Below are positions 33,045 to 40,654 of a stretch of 64,000 nucleotides of DNA, in pieces (the first letter of the stretch is position 1; each line of letters opens with the position of its first letter). The DNA lies in contig JAFUQQ010000004.1 of NCBI GenBank assembly GCA_017472285.1, forward strand, positions 1-64,000, read 5' to 3'. Both the position numbers and the translations under genes were made by a program. The stretch is from Clostridia bacterium (GTDB lineage Bacteria; Bacillota; Clostridia; Oscillospirales; CAG-272). The notes under the pieces are model-generated. The model did not search any database. It worked only from the letters and a program-made list of their open reading frames with translations, and was not told where the DNA came from.

Positions 33045-33152
33045 TACAACAAGTGCAGACTTGAAAAGCAAAAAATTTAATCAAGATAAAGCCAGAGGAA
33101 GCACATAGCGTTTCTTTTGGCTCCACCTTTTCTTTTCGTAAAGAAAAGGTGG
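33045..33152 (+). repeat. Family C modular repeat, copy C5
   Basis: Head ATAAAGCCAGAGGAAGCACA, then TAGCGTTTCTTTTGGCTCC and the 13-bp hairpin CCACCTTTTCTTT/AAAGAAAAGGTGG (33123-33152). The hairpin ends 13 nt before the xylB ATG, and the ribosome binding sequence GAAAGG lies between. Confidence 0.8.
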
Positions 33153-33165
33153 AAGAAAGGATTTT

Positions 33166-34683
33166 ATGAAATATGTAATTGGTATTGATCTTGGAACATC
33201 GGGCACGAAGACGGTGCTTTTCGATGAAATGGGGACGGTGATCGCATCCGCGCTCGTCGAATATCCGATGTATCAGCCGCAGAACGGCTGGGCAGAACAG
33301 AAACCGCTTGATTGGTGGAATGCGGCGGCAGAAACGATTAAAACCGTTATCGAAAAAAGCGGTGTCGGTGCGGAAAATATCGCGGGCATCGGTATTTCGG
33401 GACAGATGCACGGTCTTGTCATGCTTGATGAAAACAATGACGTGATCCGTGATTCGATCATTTGGTGCGACCAGAGAACAGCGGCGGAATGTGAAGAAAT
33501 CGAAGCGAAGATCGGTCGTGCAAGACTGATTGAAATTACGGCAAATCCTGCTTTGACGGGTTTTACTGCTTCCAAAATCATGTGGGTAAAGAATCACGAA
33601 CCCGAAAATTATGCGAAATGTGCACATATTCTTTTGCCGAAAGATTACGTTCGTTTTATGCTCACGGGAGAATATGCGACGGAGGTTTCCGATGCTTCGG
33701 GTATGCAGCTTCTTGATATTGCAAACCGCTGTTGGTCGGATGAAGTCCTTGAAAAATTGGATATCGATAAAAAATTGCTCGGCAAAGTATATGAATCTCC
33801 TGAAATTACAGGTTATATTACGGAAGAAGCGGCGGTTCTTACAGGTTTGAAAGCGGGTACTCCCGTTGTCGGCGGTGCTGGTGATAATGCGGCGGCGGCA
33901 ATCGGTACGGGTACGGTTCATGACGGCGATGCTTTCACGACGATTGGTACGTCGGGTGTTGTTTTTGCACACACCAAGGAAATGGCGATCGACCCGAACG
34001 GTAGAGTGCATACGTTCTGTTGCGCTGTTCCGGGTGAATGGCACGTGATGGGCGTTACACAGGGCGCGGGACTTTCTTTGCGTTGGTTCAGGGATACATT
34101 CTGTGCGGATATCGTTGCCAATGCGGAAAATCCTTACAAAGTCATGGATGATATGGCAGATAACGCGGGCATTTCCGCAAGAAAATTGCTTTTCTTGCCT
34201 TATCTGATGGGTGAACGTACACCGCATCTTGACCCGAACGCAAGAGGTGCATTTATCGGTCTTTCCGCGATTCATGACAGAGGCGATATGATCCGCGCGA
34301 TCATGGAAGGTGTCAGCTATTCGCTTGCAGATTGTCTGTCCGTGCTTGACGAAATGGGTGTACGTCCCGAAAAAATGCTTGCTTGCGGCGGTGGTGGTAC
34401 AAGTGTGCTTTGGCGACAGATGCTTGCGGATATTTACGCTATGCCTGTTTCCACGGTGGATTCCAAAGAGGCACCGGCTCTTGGTGTTGCGATTCTTGCG
34501 ATGGTTGGCGCGGGTATTTATCCCACCGTTCAGGAAGCTTGCGAAACCATTCTCCGTTTGAAAACAACGACAGACCCAATTGCTGATAACAGCGAAAAAT
34601 ACGCAAAGGTTTATGCAATTTATAAGGCACTTTATCCCCATCTGAAAGAGGATTTTGCTTCTCTTGCAAGGGCTTTGCCCTAA
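33166..34683 (+). CDS. xylB: Xylulokinase
   Basis: A 505-aa FGGY-family sugar kinase that phosphorylates D-xylulose to xylulose 5-phosphate. It has the phosphate-1 motif GIDLGTSGTKTVLFD (about 5-19), ISGQMHGLVMLD and IIWCDQRT (the catalytic Asp is in the family position in the middle domain: VVGGAGDNAAAA), the ATP motif TIGTSGVVFAH and the C-terminal ACGGGGTSVLWRQ. Length is typical (about 500 aa). It follows xylA, completing the entry of xylose into the pentose phosphate pathway. The ATG sits after AGAAAGGATTTT and a family C hairpin. A long reading frame on the opposite strand is only its shadow. Confidence 0.94.
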   Translation: MKYVIGIDLGTSGTKTVLFDEMGTVIASALVEYPMYQPQNGWAEQKPLDWWNAAAETIKTVIEKSGVGAENIAGIGISGQMHGLVMLDENNDVIRDSIIWCDQRTAAECEEIEAKIGRARLIEITANPALTGFTASKIMWVKNHEPENYAKCAHILLPKDYVRFMLTGEYATEVSDASGMQLLDIANRCWSDEVLEKLDIDKKLLGKVYESPEITGYITEEAAVLTGLKAGTPVVGGAGDNAAAAIGTGTVHDGDAFTTIGTSGVVFAHTKEMAIDPNGRVHTFCCAVPGEWHVMGVTQGAGLSLRWFRDTFCADIVANAENPYKVMDDMADNAGISARKLLFLPYLMGERTPHLDPNARGAFIGLSAIHDRGDMIRAIMEGVSYSLADCLSVLDEMGVRPEKMLACGGGGTSVLWRQMLADIYAMPVSTVDSKEAPALGVAILAMVGAGIYPTVQEACETILRLKTTTDPIADNSEKYAKVYAIYKALYPHLKEDFASLARALP

Positions 34684-34770
34684 CCCACCAAGGGACAGTA
34701 ATCCCTTGGAACCCTCTTTCTCGCCTTTTTGAAATTTGTCAAAAAGGTGAGAAAGCGAAACGGCGAGGTT
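34684..34770. repeat. Paired hairpins after xylB
   Basis: Stem CCAAGGGA/TCCCTTGG (34687-34708) and stem CTTTCTCGCCTTTTTG with CAAAAAGGTGAGAAAG (34716-34755). The second resembles the hairpins of families C and D in design but not clearly in sequence. It may end the xylB transcript. Confidence 0.5.
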
Positions 34771-34810
34771 GAAGTTTCGTTATAAAAAATAAATGAATCG
34801 GAGGTGAAAA

Positions 34811-35551
34811 ATGGCAAAATTAACCTTAAAACAAATTGATACCATTACCAATGAATTTTATTCTTGTTTTTGCGGGGTCAATTTATCCGAAGCGAAAAGG
34901 GGGGTATCTTTTGTTTGCTCTGCTTCCCGAAATGATGAGGTCAGAGGTTTTGGTTGTAAGTATTCCATTTATGTTTTGGTCAAAGAAGGGGATTGCATTG
35001 TTTCTTATGCACCGCAATATGCGGACTTTTTTGAAAAACTGCAAGGCAAAAGTGTTGATGATATTTTAACAGTATTAGAAGCTTCTTTCAAAATCAAAAA
35101 AATGCAGCTAATGATATTGAAACAAGAATGTATACAGGATTATGGAAACGCAAGAGTTCTGAAAAAATCCGATTATCCTCTGTACGAGAAATTCTTCCGT
35201 TTAACTTCTCCAAAAGCAAATCCAACGGGATGGCTGCAAGAGTATTTTGAAGAAAAAGTTGAAAAGGAATACTTCGTCGGATATTTTCTGAACGACAATT
35301 TGGTATCTGTTTGTGATGCGCCTGATATGCCATATATGGAAGATATCATTCAGCATACAGGCATTGTAACGTTGAAAAATGAGCGCAGAAAAGGCTATGC
35401 TAAACGTACTGCTGCATTGGCGGCTCATCATTTAATCCAAAATGGTGTTTGTCCACAATGGGAGTGTCATGTTGAAAATACGGCATCCATCGCATTGGCA
35501 GAATCCATTGGCTATGAAAAATATGGTGTGGCATATATCCATGAAGAATAA
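34811..35551 (+). CDS. GNAT-family acetyltransferase
   Basis: A 246-aa protein with a C-terminal GNAT domain (about 115-246): an acetyl-CoA site is suggested by NERRKGYAKRTAALAAHHLI, and SIALAESIGYEKYGVAY matches the last strand and helix. The N-terminal half (about 1-110) is a family-specific domain that I do not recognise. The acceptor cannot be predicted. Base composition and codon use are more AT-rich than in flanking genes (many AAA, AAT, TTT and ATT codons), which suggests later acquisition. The ATG follows CGGAGGTGAAAA, a strong ribosome binding site. It is enclosed by hairpins and a family B repeat. Confidence 0.8.
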   Translation: MAKLTLKQIDTITNEFYSCFCGVNLSEAKRGVSFVCSASRNDEVRGFGCKYSIYVLVKEGDCIVSYAPQYADFFEKLQGKSVDDILTVLEASFKIKKMQLMILKQECIQDYGNARVLKKSDYPLYEKFFRLTSPKANPTGWLQEYFEEKVEKEYFVGYFLNDNLVSVCDAPDMPYMEDIIQHTGIVTLKNERRKGYAKRTAALAAHHLIQNGVCPQWECHVENTASIALAESIGYEKYGVAYIHEE

Positions 35552-35561
35552 GAAAAAATAG

Positions 35562-35672
35562 AACGGCTCCCTCTGAGAGAGCCGTCAGCGTTAAGCTGAC
35601 CGAGGAAGATTGTGATATGCTTGAAAGCCCTCTCCGTCGCTTCGCGCCACCTCTCCCGGAGTGAGAGGCTGT
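35562..35672. repeat. Family B dispersed repeat, copy B2
   Basis: Left arm AACGGCTCCCTCTGAGAGAGCCGT followed by CAGCGTTAAGCTGA; right arm CCCTCTCCGTCGCTTCGCG and CCACCTCTCCCGGAGTGAGAGG. Same design as B1. Confidence 0.8.
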
Positions 35673-35737
35673 TAGTAATATTTCTTTTGTAAAGTTTTAA
35701 ACAAAATAATGTACTATAAATAACGTATTTCAAAAAA

Positions 35738-35771
35738 CCGCTTACATCTCTGTTTTCGTAAGCGGATTTTT
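35738..35771 (+). terminator. Rho-independent terminator
   Basis: Stem CCGCTTAC/GTAAGCGG (35738-35745 with 35758-35765), then ATTTTT. It stops plus-strand transcription from the GNAT gene ahead of convergent sigG. Confidence 0.7.
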
Positions 35772-35782
35772 GCTATATGAAA

Positions 35783-35875
35783 ATCGGCGCACCCACAAAA
35801 AAAGTTTTGAGGGATTTTCAAGGGAACTTTTACAAAAGTTCCCTTGAAGCGGGGTTTGGGGCGGCAGACCCAATC
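35783..35875 (+). repeat. Family D modular repeat, copy D3
   Basis: GGCGCACCCACAAAAAAAG head, AGTTTTGAGGG, hairpin TCAAGGGAACTTTT/AAAAGTTCCCTTGA (35818-35847), then GCGGGGTTTGGGGCGGCAG. It ends exactly at the sigG stop codon. Confidence 0.8.
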
Positions 35876-36649
35876 TTACAGTTCCTTGCGGATGCGTTCG
35901 AGTGCGCCTTTTTCGATGCGGGAAACCTGTGCCTGAGAGATGCCGATTTCATCGGCGATTTCCATCTGGGTTTTGCCCCGGAAGAAACGCATCATGATGA
36001 TGGAGCGTTCGCGTTCGGAAAGTTTTTTCATGGCTTCGGATATGGCGATATTTTCGAGCCACATTTCATCGTTTGCATCTTCATCACGGATTTGATCCAT
36101 GACGTAAAGGGAATCGCCGTTTTCGCCGTAAACGGGATCATAGAGGGAGATGGGTTCCATAATGGCTTCCATGGCTTCCGAAACGGCGCGGACAGGTTCA
36201 TCAAGGGCTTTGGCGATATCTTCAACGGTTGGTTCACGGAGCATGGTTGCGGAAAGTTCTTCCCGTTTGGTCAATGCGCGGTAAGCAAGATCGCGGATGC
36301 CGCGGCTGACCCGCAAGGTATTGTTATCACGCAGATAACGGCGAATTTCACCGATAATCATCGGGACGGCATAGGTGCTAAATTTGACACCGATTTCTGT
36401 ATCAAAATGATCGATCGCTTTGATGAGTCCGATACATCCGACCTGAAAAAGATCATCGGCATCACGGACTTTATTGCCGAAACGCTGAATGATACTGAGC
36501 ACCAGGCGTAAATTGCCATCGATCAATGCGGTACGGGCCACGCGATCTCCTCCCGCTGCTTTTTTTAAAAGTTCTGTTGTTTCTTCACTTGAAAGTACCT
36601 TTAATTTTGACGTATTGATGCCGCAAAGTTCGACTTTGTTATAATACAT
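35876..36649 (-). CDS. sigG: RNA polymerase sigma-G factor (late forespore)
   Basis: A 257-aa sigma-70-family factor that directs late forespore transcription. The N-terminus MYYNKVELCGINTSKLKVLS is the sigma-G hallmark (the Bacillus protein starts SRNKVEICGVDTSKL). Region 2 includes DADDLFQVGCIGLIKAIDHFD and STYAVPMIIGEIRRYLRDN, region 3 LAYRALTKREELSA and EPTVEDIAKALDE, and region 4 LSERERSIIMMRFFRGKTQ with QAQVSRIEKGALERIRKEL. Start 36649 follows AAAGGTGG and aligns with sigma-G. A near-perfect sigma-F-type promoter lies upstream (36690-36720), as expected since sigG is switched on by sigma-F. The usual spoIIGA-sigE genes are not next to it here. Confidence 0.93.
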   Translation of the reverse strand: MYYNKVELCGINTSKLKVLSSEETTELLKKAAGGDRVARTALIDGNLRLVLSIIQRFGNKVRDADDLFQVGCIGLIKAIDHFDTEIGVKFSTYAVPMIIGEIRRYLRDNNTLRVSRGIRDLAYRALTKREELSATMLREPTVEDIAKALDEPVRAVSEAMEAIMEPISLYDPVYGENGDSLYVMDQIRDEDANDEMWLENIAISEAMKKLSERERSIIMMRFFRGKTQMEIADEIGISQAQVSRIEKGALERIRKEL

Positions 36650-36689
36650 ACAAAAAACCACCTTTCAAACAAATTCCTGTTTGTAAAGT

Positions 36690-36720
36690 CAGTATTGCCG
36701 AAATCTGTCGTTTTTTATAC
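36690..36720 (-). promoter_or_regulatory. Sigma-F-type promoter of sigG
   Basis: Minus strand: -35 GTATA (36716-36720), 16-bp spacer, -10 GGCAATACTG (36690-36699), which matches GGnRAnAnTR at every defined position. The -10 is about 40 bp from the ATG. Confidence 0.75.
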
Positions 36721-36778
36721 GAAATGGAAAATGTAAGATTTTTCCGAGGTGTAAGGTCGGATTCTTTGCGAAAAAGTA

Positions 36779-36807
36779 TTGAAAACGGGTGAATTTTTTG
36801 GTATAAT
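36779..36807 (+). promoter_or_regulatory. Sigma-A-type promoter of the ttcA-like gene
   Basis: TTGAAA (36779-36784), 17-bp spacer, TATAAT (36802-36807). A family A palindrome (36825-36959) lies in the 200-nt leader. Confidence 0.7.
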
Positions 36808-36824
36808 ATATTTAATACAATATA

Positions 36825-36959
36825 TTTGTTCGATAATCCCCGAAATCAGATTCTTCGATGCGCCCTCCCGTGTCATTCTGAGCGGGCTTTCAGCACGAAA
36901 GCGCTTTTGTCACAAAAGAAGCGAACGAATCTCGGGAGGGCTTTCTCAGAATGACAGTC
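36825..36959. repeat. Family A dispersed repeat, copy A3
   Basis: TTTGTTCGATAA, CAGATTCTTCGATGCGCCC, GTGTCATTCTGAGCG and GCGAACGAATCTCGGGAGGG match copy A2, with an extra stem GCGCTTTTGT/ACAAAAGAAGC in the middle. It sits between a promoter and the ttcA-like start, so it is transcribed as a large hairpin. Confidence 0.85.
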
Positions 36960-37011
36960 GAATCATATTTGTTATACGAAAGTTTTATCTGAAACAGAAA
37001 GGATAAAGAAG

Positions 37012-37794
37012 ATGAAAGGACTGAAACGTCTTTTAAGTTATGCAAGACGCGCTGCCGATGATTATCATATGATCGAGGATGGCGATAAAATAGCTGTCGG
37101 AGTTTCCGCGGGGAAAGATTCGCTTTCGCTTCTTTATGCGTTGGCAGAACTTCGCCGTTTTTATCCGAAAAAGTTTGAAGTGATCGCCGTGACGGTGGAT
37201 ATGCGTTTCGGTGATCTGGAAGAAGGCGGTGAGCCGACGGATTATACGCCGATTCGTGAGCTTTGTGAAAAACTGAACGTGACGTATCACGTGGAACCTT
37301 CCAATATTGCGAAGATCATTTTTGACATTCGTAAGGAATCCAATCCTTGTTCGCTTTGTGCGAAGCTCAGACGCGGTATGGTCAATGATACGGCAAAAAA
37401 GCTTGGTTGTAATAAGGTTGCGCTCGGCCATCATTTTGATGATGCGGTGGAAACCTTTATGCTGAATCTTTTTTATGAGGGCAGACTCGGTTGTTTTTCG
37501 CCTGTGACGTATCTTGACAGGACGGATATTACGGTCATTCGTCCCCTGATCTATGCACCCGAAAAGGATATCCGTTATTTTGCAGCGGATGCGGAACTTC
37601 CCGTTGTGGAAAGCCGTTGTCCCGCAGATGGCGAAACGGAAAGAGAATCCATGAAAAAGTTACTTGCCGATCTTGAACGCAACAACAAGGGATTGCGCCA
37701 CCGTATTTTCGGTGCGATGCAGAAAGCAGGTCTTGACGGTTACGTAGAAGCCAAAGTGAAAACCTATTCCGATCCGAAAAAAGAAGAATCGTAA
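37012..37794 (+). CDS. TtcA-family tRNA thiolation enzyme
   Basis: A 260-aa PP-loop ATPase. The P-loop is GVSAGKDSLSLLYAL (about 31-45), the cluster or sulfur-transfer cysteines are in NPCSLCAKLRRG and SRCPADGETERES, and ALGHHFDDAVETFMLNLFYEG is the family signature. TtcA adds sulfur to cytidine 32 in tRNAs; relatives in Clostridia may thiolate other positions, so I give no symbol. Length is a little short of E. coli TtcA (311 aa). AAACAGAAAGGATAAAG precedes the ATG. It is the first gene of a short run with the 68-aa gene and pgi. Confidence 0.85.
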   Translation: MKGLKRLLSYARRAADDYHMIEDGDKIAVGVSAGKDSLSLLYALAELRRFYPKKFEVIAVTVDMRFGDLEEGGEPTDYTPIRELCEKLNVTYHVEPSNIAKIIFDIRKESNPCSLCAKLRRGMVNDTAKKLGCNKVALGHHFDDAVETFMLNLFYEGRLGCFSPVTYLDRTDITVIRPLIYAPEKDIRYFAADAELPVVESRCPADGETERESMKKLLADLERNNKGLRHRIFGAMQKAGLDGYVEAKVKTYSDPKKEES

Positions 37795-37798
37795 AGGT

Positions 37799-37827
37799 GT
37801 ATAAAAATATTTTTTCCGCAAAGAATA
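37799..37827 (+). promoter_or_regulatory. Possible sigma-F/G-type promoter of the 68-aa gene
   Basis: GTATA (37799-37803), 14-bp spacer, GCAAAGAATA (37818-37827), one mismatch to GGnRAnAnTR. The spacing equals that of the spoIIQ-like promoter, and the ATG is 28 nt downstream. A motif this short can arise by chance. Confidence 0.35.
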
Positions 37828-37855
37828 AGAAAAAATCTTTAACGGAGAAAATGTT

Positions 37856-38062
37856 ATGAATCATACAGAAAAACACCGGGAATTTTCCATGAAATATTGT
37901 TCGGGTCTTGACGATCACGTTGTCGTGATGACGACGGAACGGGACGGGGTGAAAAACAGTCTTTGTCTGTCTTCGCATCTCTGTCATGCAGACGAGCGGA
38001 AAGCTTGCGGACAGACCTCGCCTTTTCAGACGGAACAATCATATAGTTATATAAAAATTTGA
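37856..38062 (+). CDS. Small Cys-containing protein of unknown function
   Basis: A 68-aa protein that I do not recognise. It has a good ribosome binding site (AACGGAGAAAATGTT), four cysteines (in MKYCSGLDDHVVV, NSLCLSSHLCHADERKACGQ) and no membrane span. The spacing of the last three cysteines with nearby His residues could bind metal. It lies 61 bp after the ttcA-like gene and 120 bp before pgi. A weak sigma-F-like promoter is directly upstream, so it may be a forespore product. The chance that this small frame is not a gene remains, but the ribosome binding site argues for it. Confidence 0.55.
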   Translation: MNHTEKHREFSMKYCSGLDDHVVVMTTERDGVKNSLCLSSHLCHADERKACGQTSPFQTEQSYSYIKI

Positions 38063-38067
38063 AGCGA

Positions 38068-38121
38068 AAGCCTTCTCCTGCGGGAGAAGGTGGCAGCCGA
38101 AGGCTGACGGATGAGGAGTCA
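38068..38121. repeat. Family B-like repeat, copy B3
   Basis: GCCTTCTCCTGCGGGAGAAGG stem, then TGGC, AGCCGAAGGCT stem and GACGGATGAGGAG. A shorter relative of B1/B2 lying just upstream of pgi. Confidence 0.65.
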
Positions 38122-38182
38122 AACCTTCGTCGTTACAAAAAATAATAAAAAGCCGTGTTATGCGGCAGAATTGAGGTATATT

Positions 38183-39526
38183 ATGGCATTTGTATTTTCT
38201 GACAAGTACGTTCACAGTTTCGTGACTGAAGCGGATCTTAAAGCCGTTGCGGGCGAAGTGGATGCGGCACACAAGACGCTTTGTGAAAAAACGGGCACAG
38301 GTAACGATTTTCTCGGTTGGGTCGATCTTCCCGTAAGCTTTGACCGTGAAGAAGTGGCACAGATGAAAAAAGCGGCTGAAAAGATTCAGTCCATGTGTGA
38401 CGTTCTCATCGTTATCGGTATCGGCGGTTCTTATCTCGGCGCACGTGCGGCAATTGAATTTATCCACGGTAATTATTACAACAATAAGAAGAAAAATACC
38501 CCCGATATCTATTTTGTCGGTAAAGACATTAGCTCCTCTCATCTGAAAGATATCCTTGATATCTGCAAGGATAAAGATATCTGCGTAAACGTTATCTCCA
38601 AATCCGGTACGACCACAGAACCTGCGATCGCTTTCCGTATTTTCCGTGATCTTCTCATTGAAAAATACGGCAAGGAAGGCGCGGCTGAACGCATCTATGC
38701 GACCACAGACAAGGCAAGAGGCGCACTTCGTTCTCAGGCAGATACATACGGCTATGAAAGCTTCGTGATCGCTGACGACGTTGGCGGCAGATTCTCCGTT
38801 CTGACTCCCGTTGGTCTTCTTCCCATTGCGGTTTCCGGTGCAGATATCGAAGAAATGCTCGCAGGTGCGGCAAAAGCATATGAAGATTTCAAAGACGGCG
38901 ACGTTTTCACAAACGGATGTCTCAAATATGCCGCTATCCGTAATATTCTTCTCAGACGCGGCAAGAGCGTTGAAATCCTCACAGCGAATGATCCTGCTCT
39001 CACGATGACTTGCGAATGGTGGAAACAGCTTTTCGGTGAATCCGAAGGTAAAGACGGCAAGGGGCTGTATCCTGCAAGCGCGATCTATTCCACAGATCTC
39101 CACTCCATCGGTCAGTTCATTCAGGAAGGCTCCCGCGTTATGTTTGAAACCGTTATGAATGTCAATATCGACGATGGCTTCAAGGTTCCCTTCGATGTGG
39201 AAAACGGTGACGGTCTGAACTTCCTCGCAGATAAGACCATTAACTTCGTTAATCAGAAAGCACACGACGGCACCATCCTCGCGCATACAGACGGTGACGT
39301 TCCCAATCTTTCCATTACCCTTACGTCCCGCAGTGCCTTCGATTTCGGTTATCTCGTATACTTCTTTGAAAAGGCTTGCGCGGTTTCCGGTTATATGCTC
39401 GGCGTAAATCCTTTCAACCAGCCCGGCGTTGAAGCATACAAGAAGAATATGTTTGCTCTCCTCGATAAGCCCGGTTATTCCGAACTTCGCGCAGAGCTTG
39501 ATGCTCGTCTTGCAGGTCTGAACTGA
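38183..39526 (+). CDS. pgi: Glucose-6-phosphate isomerase
   Basis: A 447-aa glycolytic enzyme interconverting glucose 6-phosphate and fructose 6-phosphate. It has the SIS-fold signature [18 protein letters not shown] (about 75-92), the substrate-binding [16 protein letters not shown], the second signature [16 protein letters not shown] and the C-terminal [21 protein letters not shown] with the base Lys. Length is that of the bacterial short form (about 450 aa). ATG 38183 follows TTGAGGTATATT; the longer frame from 38111 begins in a repeat. A terminator (39616) and two family D repeats follow. It links the sugar input of xylB and the glycosidases to glycolysis. Confidence 0.95.
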   Translation: MAFVFSDKYVHSFVTEADLKAVAGEVDAAHKTLCEKTGTGNDFLGWVDLPVSFDREEVAQMKKAAEKIQSMCDVLIVIGIGGSYLGARAAIEFIHGNYYNNKKKNTPDIYFVGKDISSSHLKDILDICKDKDICVNVISKSGTTTEPAIAFRIFRDLLIEKYGKEGAAERIYATTDKARGALRSQADTYGYESFVIADDVGGRFSVLTPVGLLPIAVSGADIEEMLAGAAKAYEDFKDGDVFTNGCLKYAAIRNILLRRGKSVEILTANDPALTMTCEWWKQLFGESEGKDGKGLYPASAIYSTDLHSIGQFIQEGSRVMFETVMNVNIDDGFKVPFDVENGDGLNFLADKTINFVNQKAHDGTILAHTDGDVPNLSITLTSRSAFDFGYLVYFFEKACAVSGYMLGVNPFNQPGVEAYKKNMFALLDKPGYSELRAELDARLAGLN

Positions 39527-39539
39527 TCTCTTCACATAT

Positions 39540-39612
39540 AAAATTTTTGAAGGTTTTTCAAGGGAACTTTTTATAAAAAGTTCCCTTGAAGCAGGTTTGG
39601 GCGGCAGTCCAA
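39540..39612. repeat. Family D modular repeat, copy D4
   Basis: AATTTTTGAAGG, hairpin TTCAAGGGAACTTTTT/AAAAAGTTCCCTTGAA (39557-39591), GCAGGTTTGGGCGGCAG. It starts 14 nt after the pgi stop and lacks most of the head. Confidence 0.75.
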
Positions 39613-39615
39613 TAT

Positions 39616-39650
39616 AAAAAACCGAAGGCGATTGCCCTTCGGTTTTTTGT
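39616..39650 (+). terminator. Terminator after pgi
   Basis: Stem AAAAACCGAAGG/CCTTCGGTTTTTT, with T run on both strands when read either way; serves pgi and possibly the convergent gene. Confidence 0.8.
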
Positions 39651-39674
39651 TCCGTATTTATTTCAGCGAAAACT

Positions 39675-39765
39675 TTACACATCATAAAGTCAGAGGACAC
39701 AGAGAAAAGTTTTTGCGGAGGGGTTTTGGGGAGGTGCTTTTTTTAAAAAGCATCTCCCCGCGCTT
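39675..39765 (+). repeat. Family D modular repeat, copy D5
   Basis: Head ATAAAGTCAGAGGACACAG, AGAAAAGTTTTTGCGGAGGGG, hairpin GGGGAGGTGCTTTTT/AAAAAGCATCTCCCC (39728-39759). It ends a few bases before the stop codon of the convergent gene at 39770. Confidence 0.8.
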
Positions 39766-39769
39766 TCCC

Positions 39770-40633
39770 TTAATCTTCGATAAGGGATTGCAATTCTTCC
39801 TCGGTGAGAGGAGCGATTAAGGTCTGCTTGCCGTCAAATTTCCGCATTTTTGCTTTGGGCAGACGTTTCCAGAAATCGCCGTAATGGACGGTTGCGATCT
39901 TTTTGCCGTCTTCGGAGATCAGGGAAACGCGGAATTTTTTACATTCCAATGGTTCACCCGTCTGCTCATCGGTCATACCAAAGGGAACGATCGGTATCTG
40001 AGAAAGAAGAACGCTTTCGCCTGCGGAAAGAGTAAATTCTCCGACGATACCTTTTTCCGTCTGATAAAATTCTGCACTTGCATATCTTGCAGAAACGCTC
40101 TGCTTTTCATGGAGCCATTGATAATAGATATTGACATCATCGGTGAAGAGTTTTGCTTCGTCTTTGCCGATGTAAAGAGGAAACATTGCGGAATAAAAGG
40201 TCAACGTGTCATGTTTTCCGCTCAGGACTTCGCCCGAAAATTGCTTGATGATGCCTTCGTTGAAACTGACTGCGTCGTCATATCCCATAAGGAATTTGGC
40301 AAGGCTCGTCCGTTTGCCGTCAACGAATAAAATTCCGTTCCAATATTTTGCAATGCGCTTGATTGCCGCATAAAAATCGGAAAGCTCGTCGGGGGTCGTT
40401 GGGTGGAGCAGACGGAGTTCCACGGCATTTTTTGCTTTTTCATTCCAGATTACGCTGAAGCCGCGTCCGATATGCTTGGGATGAAAGGCGATAAAATCAT
40501 TTTTATCGACAACGCCGGGGTTCAGGTGATCGTTTTCAAACGCGCCGTATTTCAGTTCATCGCCGAGGATCACGGAAAGGGGAAGTTTCTTTTTGATCAG
40601 ATTTCTTTGGTTGATTACAACATCGATGGACAT
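39770..40633 (-). CDS. Unknown protein (possibly DUF4299-like)
   Basis: A 287-aa soluble protein with no signal peptide or membrane span. Visible features are a start MSIDVVINQRNLIKKKLPLSV, an internal DFIAFHPKHIGRGFSV and a long helical segment LSDFYAAIKRIAKYWNG. The length and layout remind me of DUF4299, but I cannot confirm this. It starts after AAAGGAGAAATACA. Its stop lies next to a family D repeat, and it ends the minus-strand run that includes the two GH20-like genes (22 bp from the upstream gene), so it is probably in their operon. Confidence 0.55.
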   Translation of the reverse strand: MSIDVVINQRNLIKKKLPLSVILGDELKYGAFENDHLNPGVVDKNDFIAFHPKHIGRGFSVIWNEKAKNAVELRLLHPTTPDELSDFYAAIKRIAKYWNGILFVDGKRTSLAKFLMGYDDAVSFNEGIIKQFSGEVLSGKHDTLTFYSAMFPLYIGKDEAKLFTDDVNIYYQWLHEKQSVSARYASAEFYQTEKGIVGEFTLSAGESVLLSQIPIVPFGMTDEQTGEPLECKKFRVSLISEDGKKIATVHYGDFWKRLPKAKMRKFDGKQTLIAPLTEEELQSLIED

Positions 40634-40654
40634 TGTATTTCTCCTTTCGGGTGT

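Noticed and set aside
32941..34641. 566-codon minus-strand frame longer than xylB
   Set aside because: It is Arg/His/Cys-rich with no domain; the plus strand carries all xylulokinase motifs.
38039..39700. 553-codon minus-strand frame
   Set aside because: Shadow of pgi, whose signatures are clear on the plus strand.
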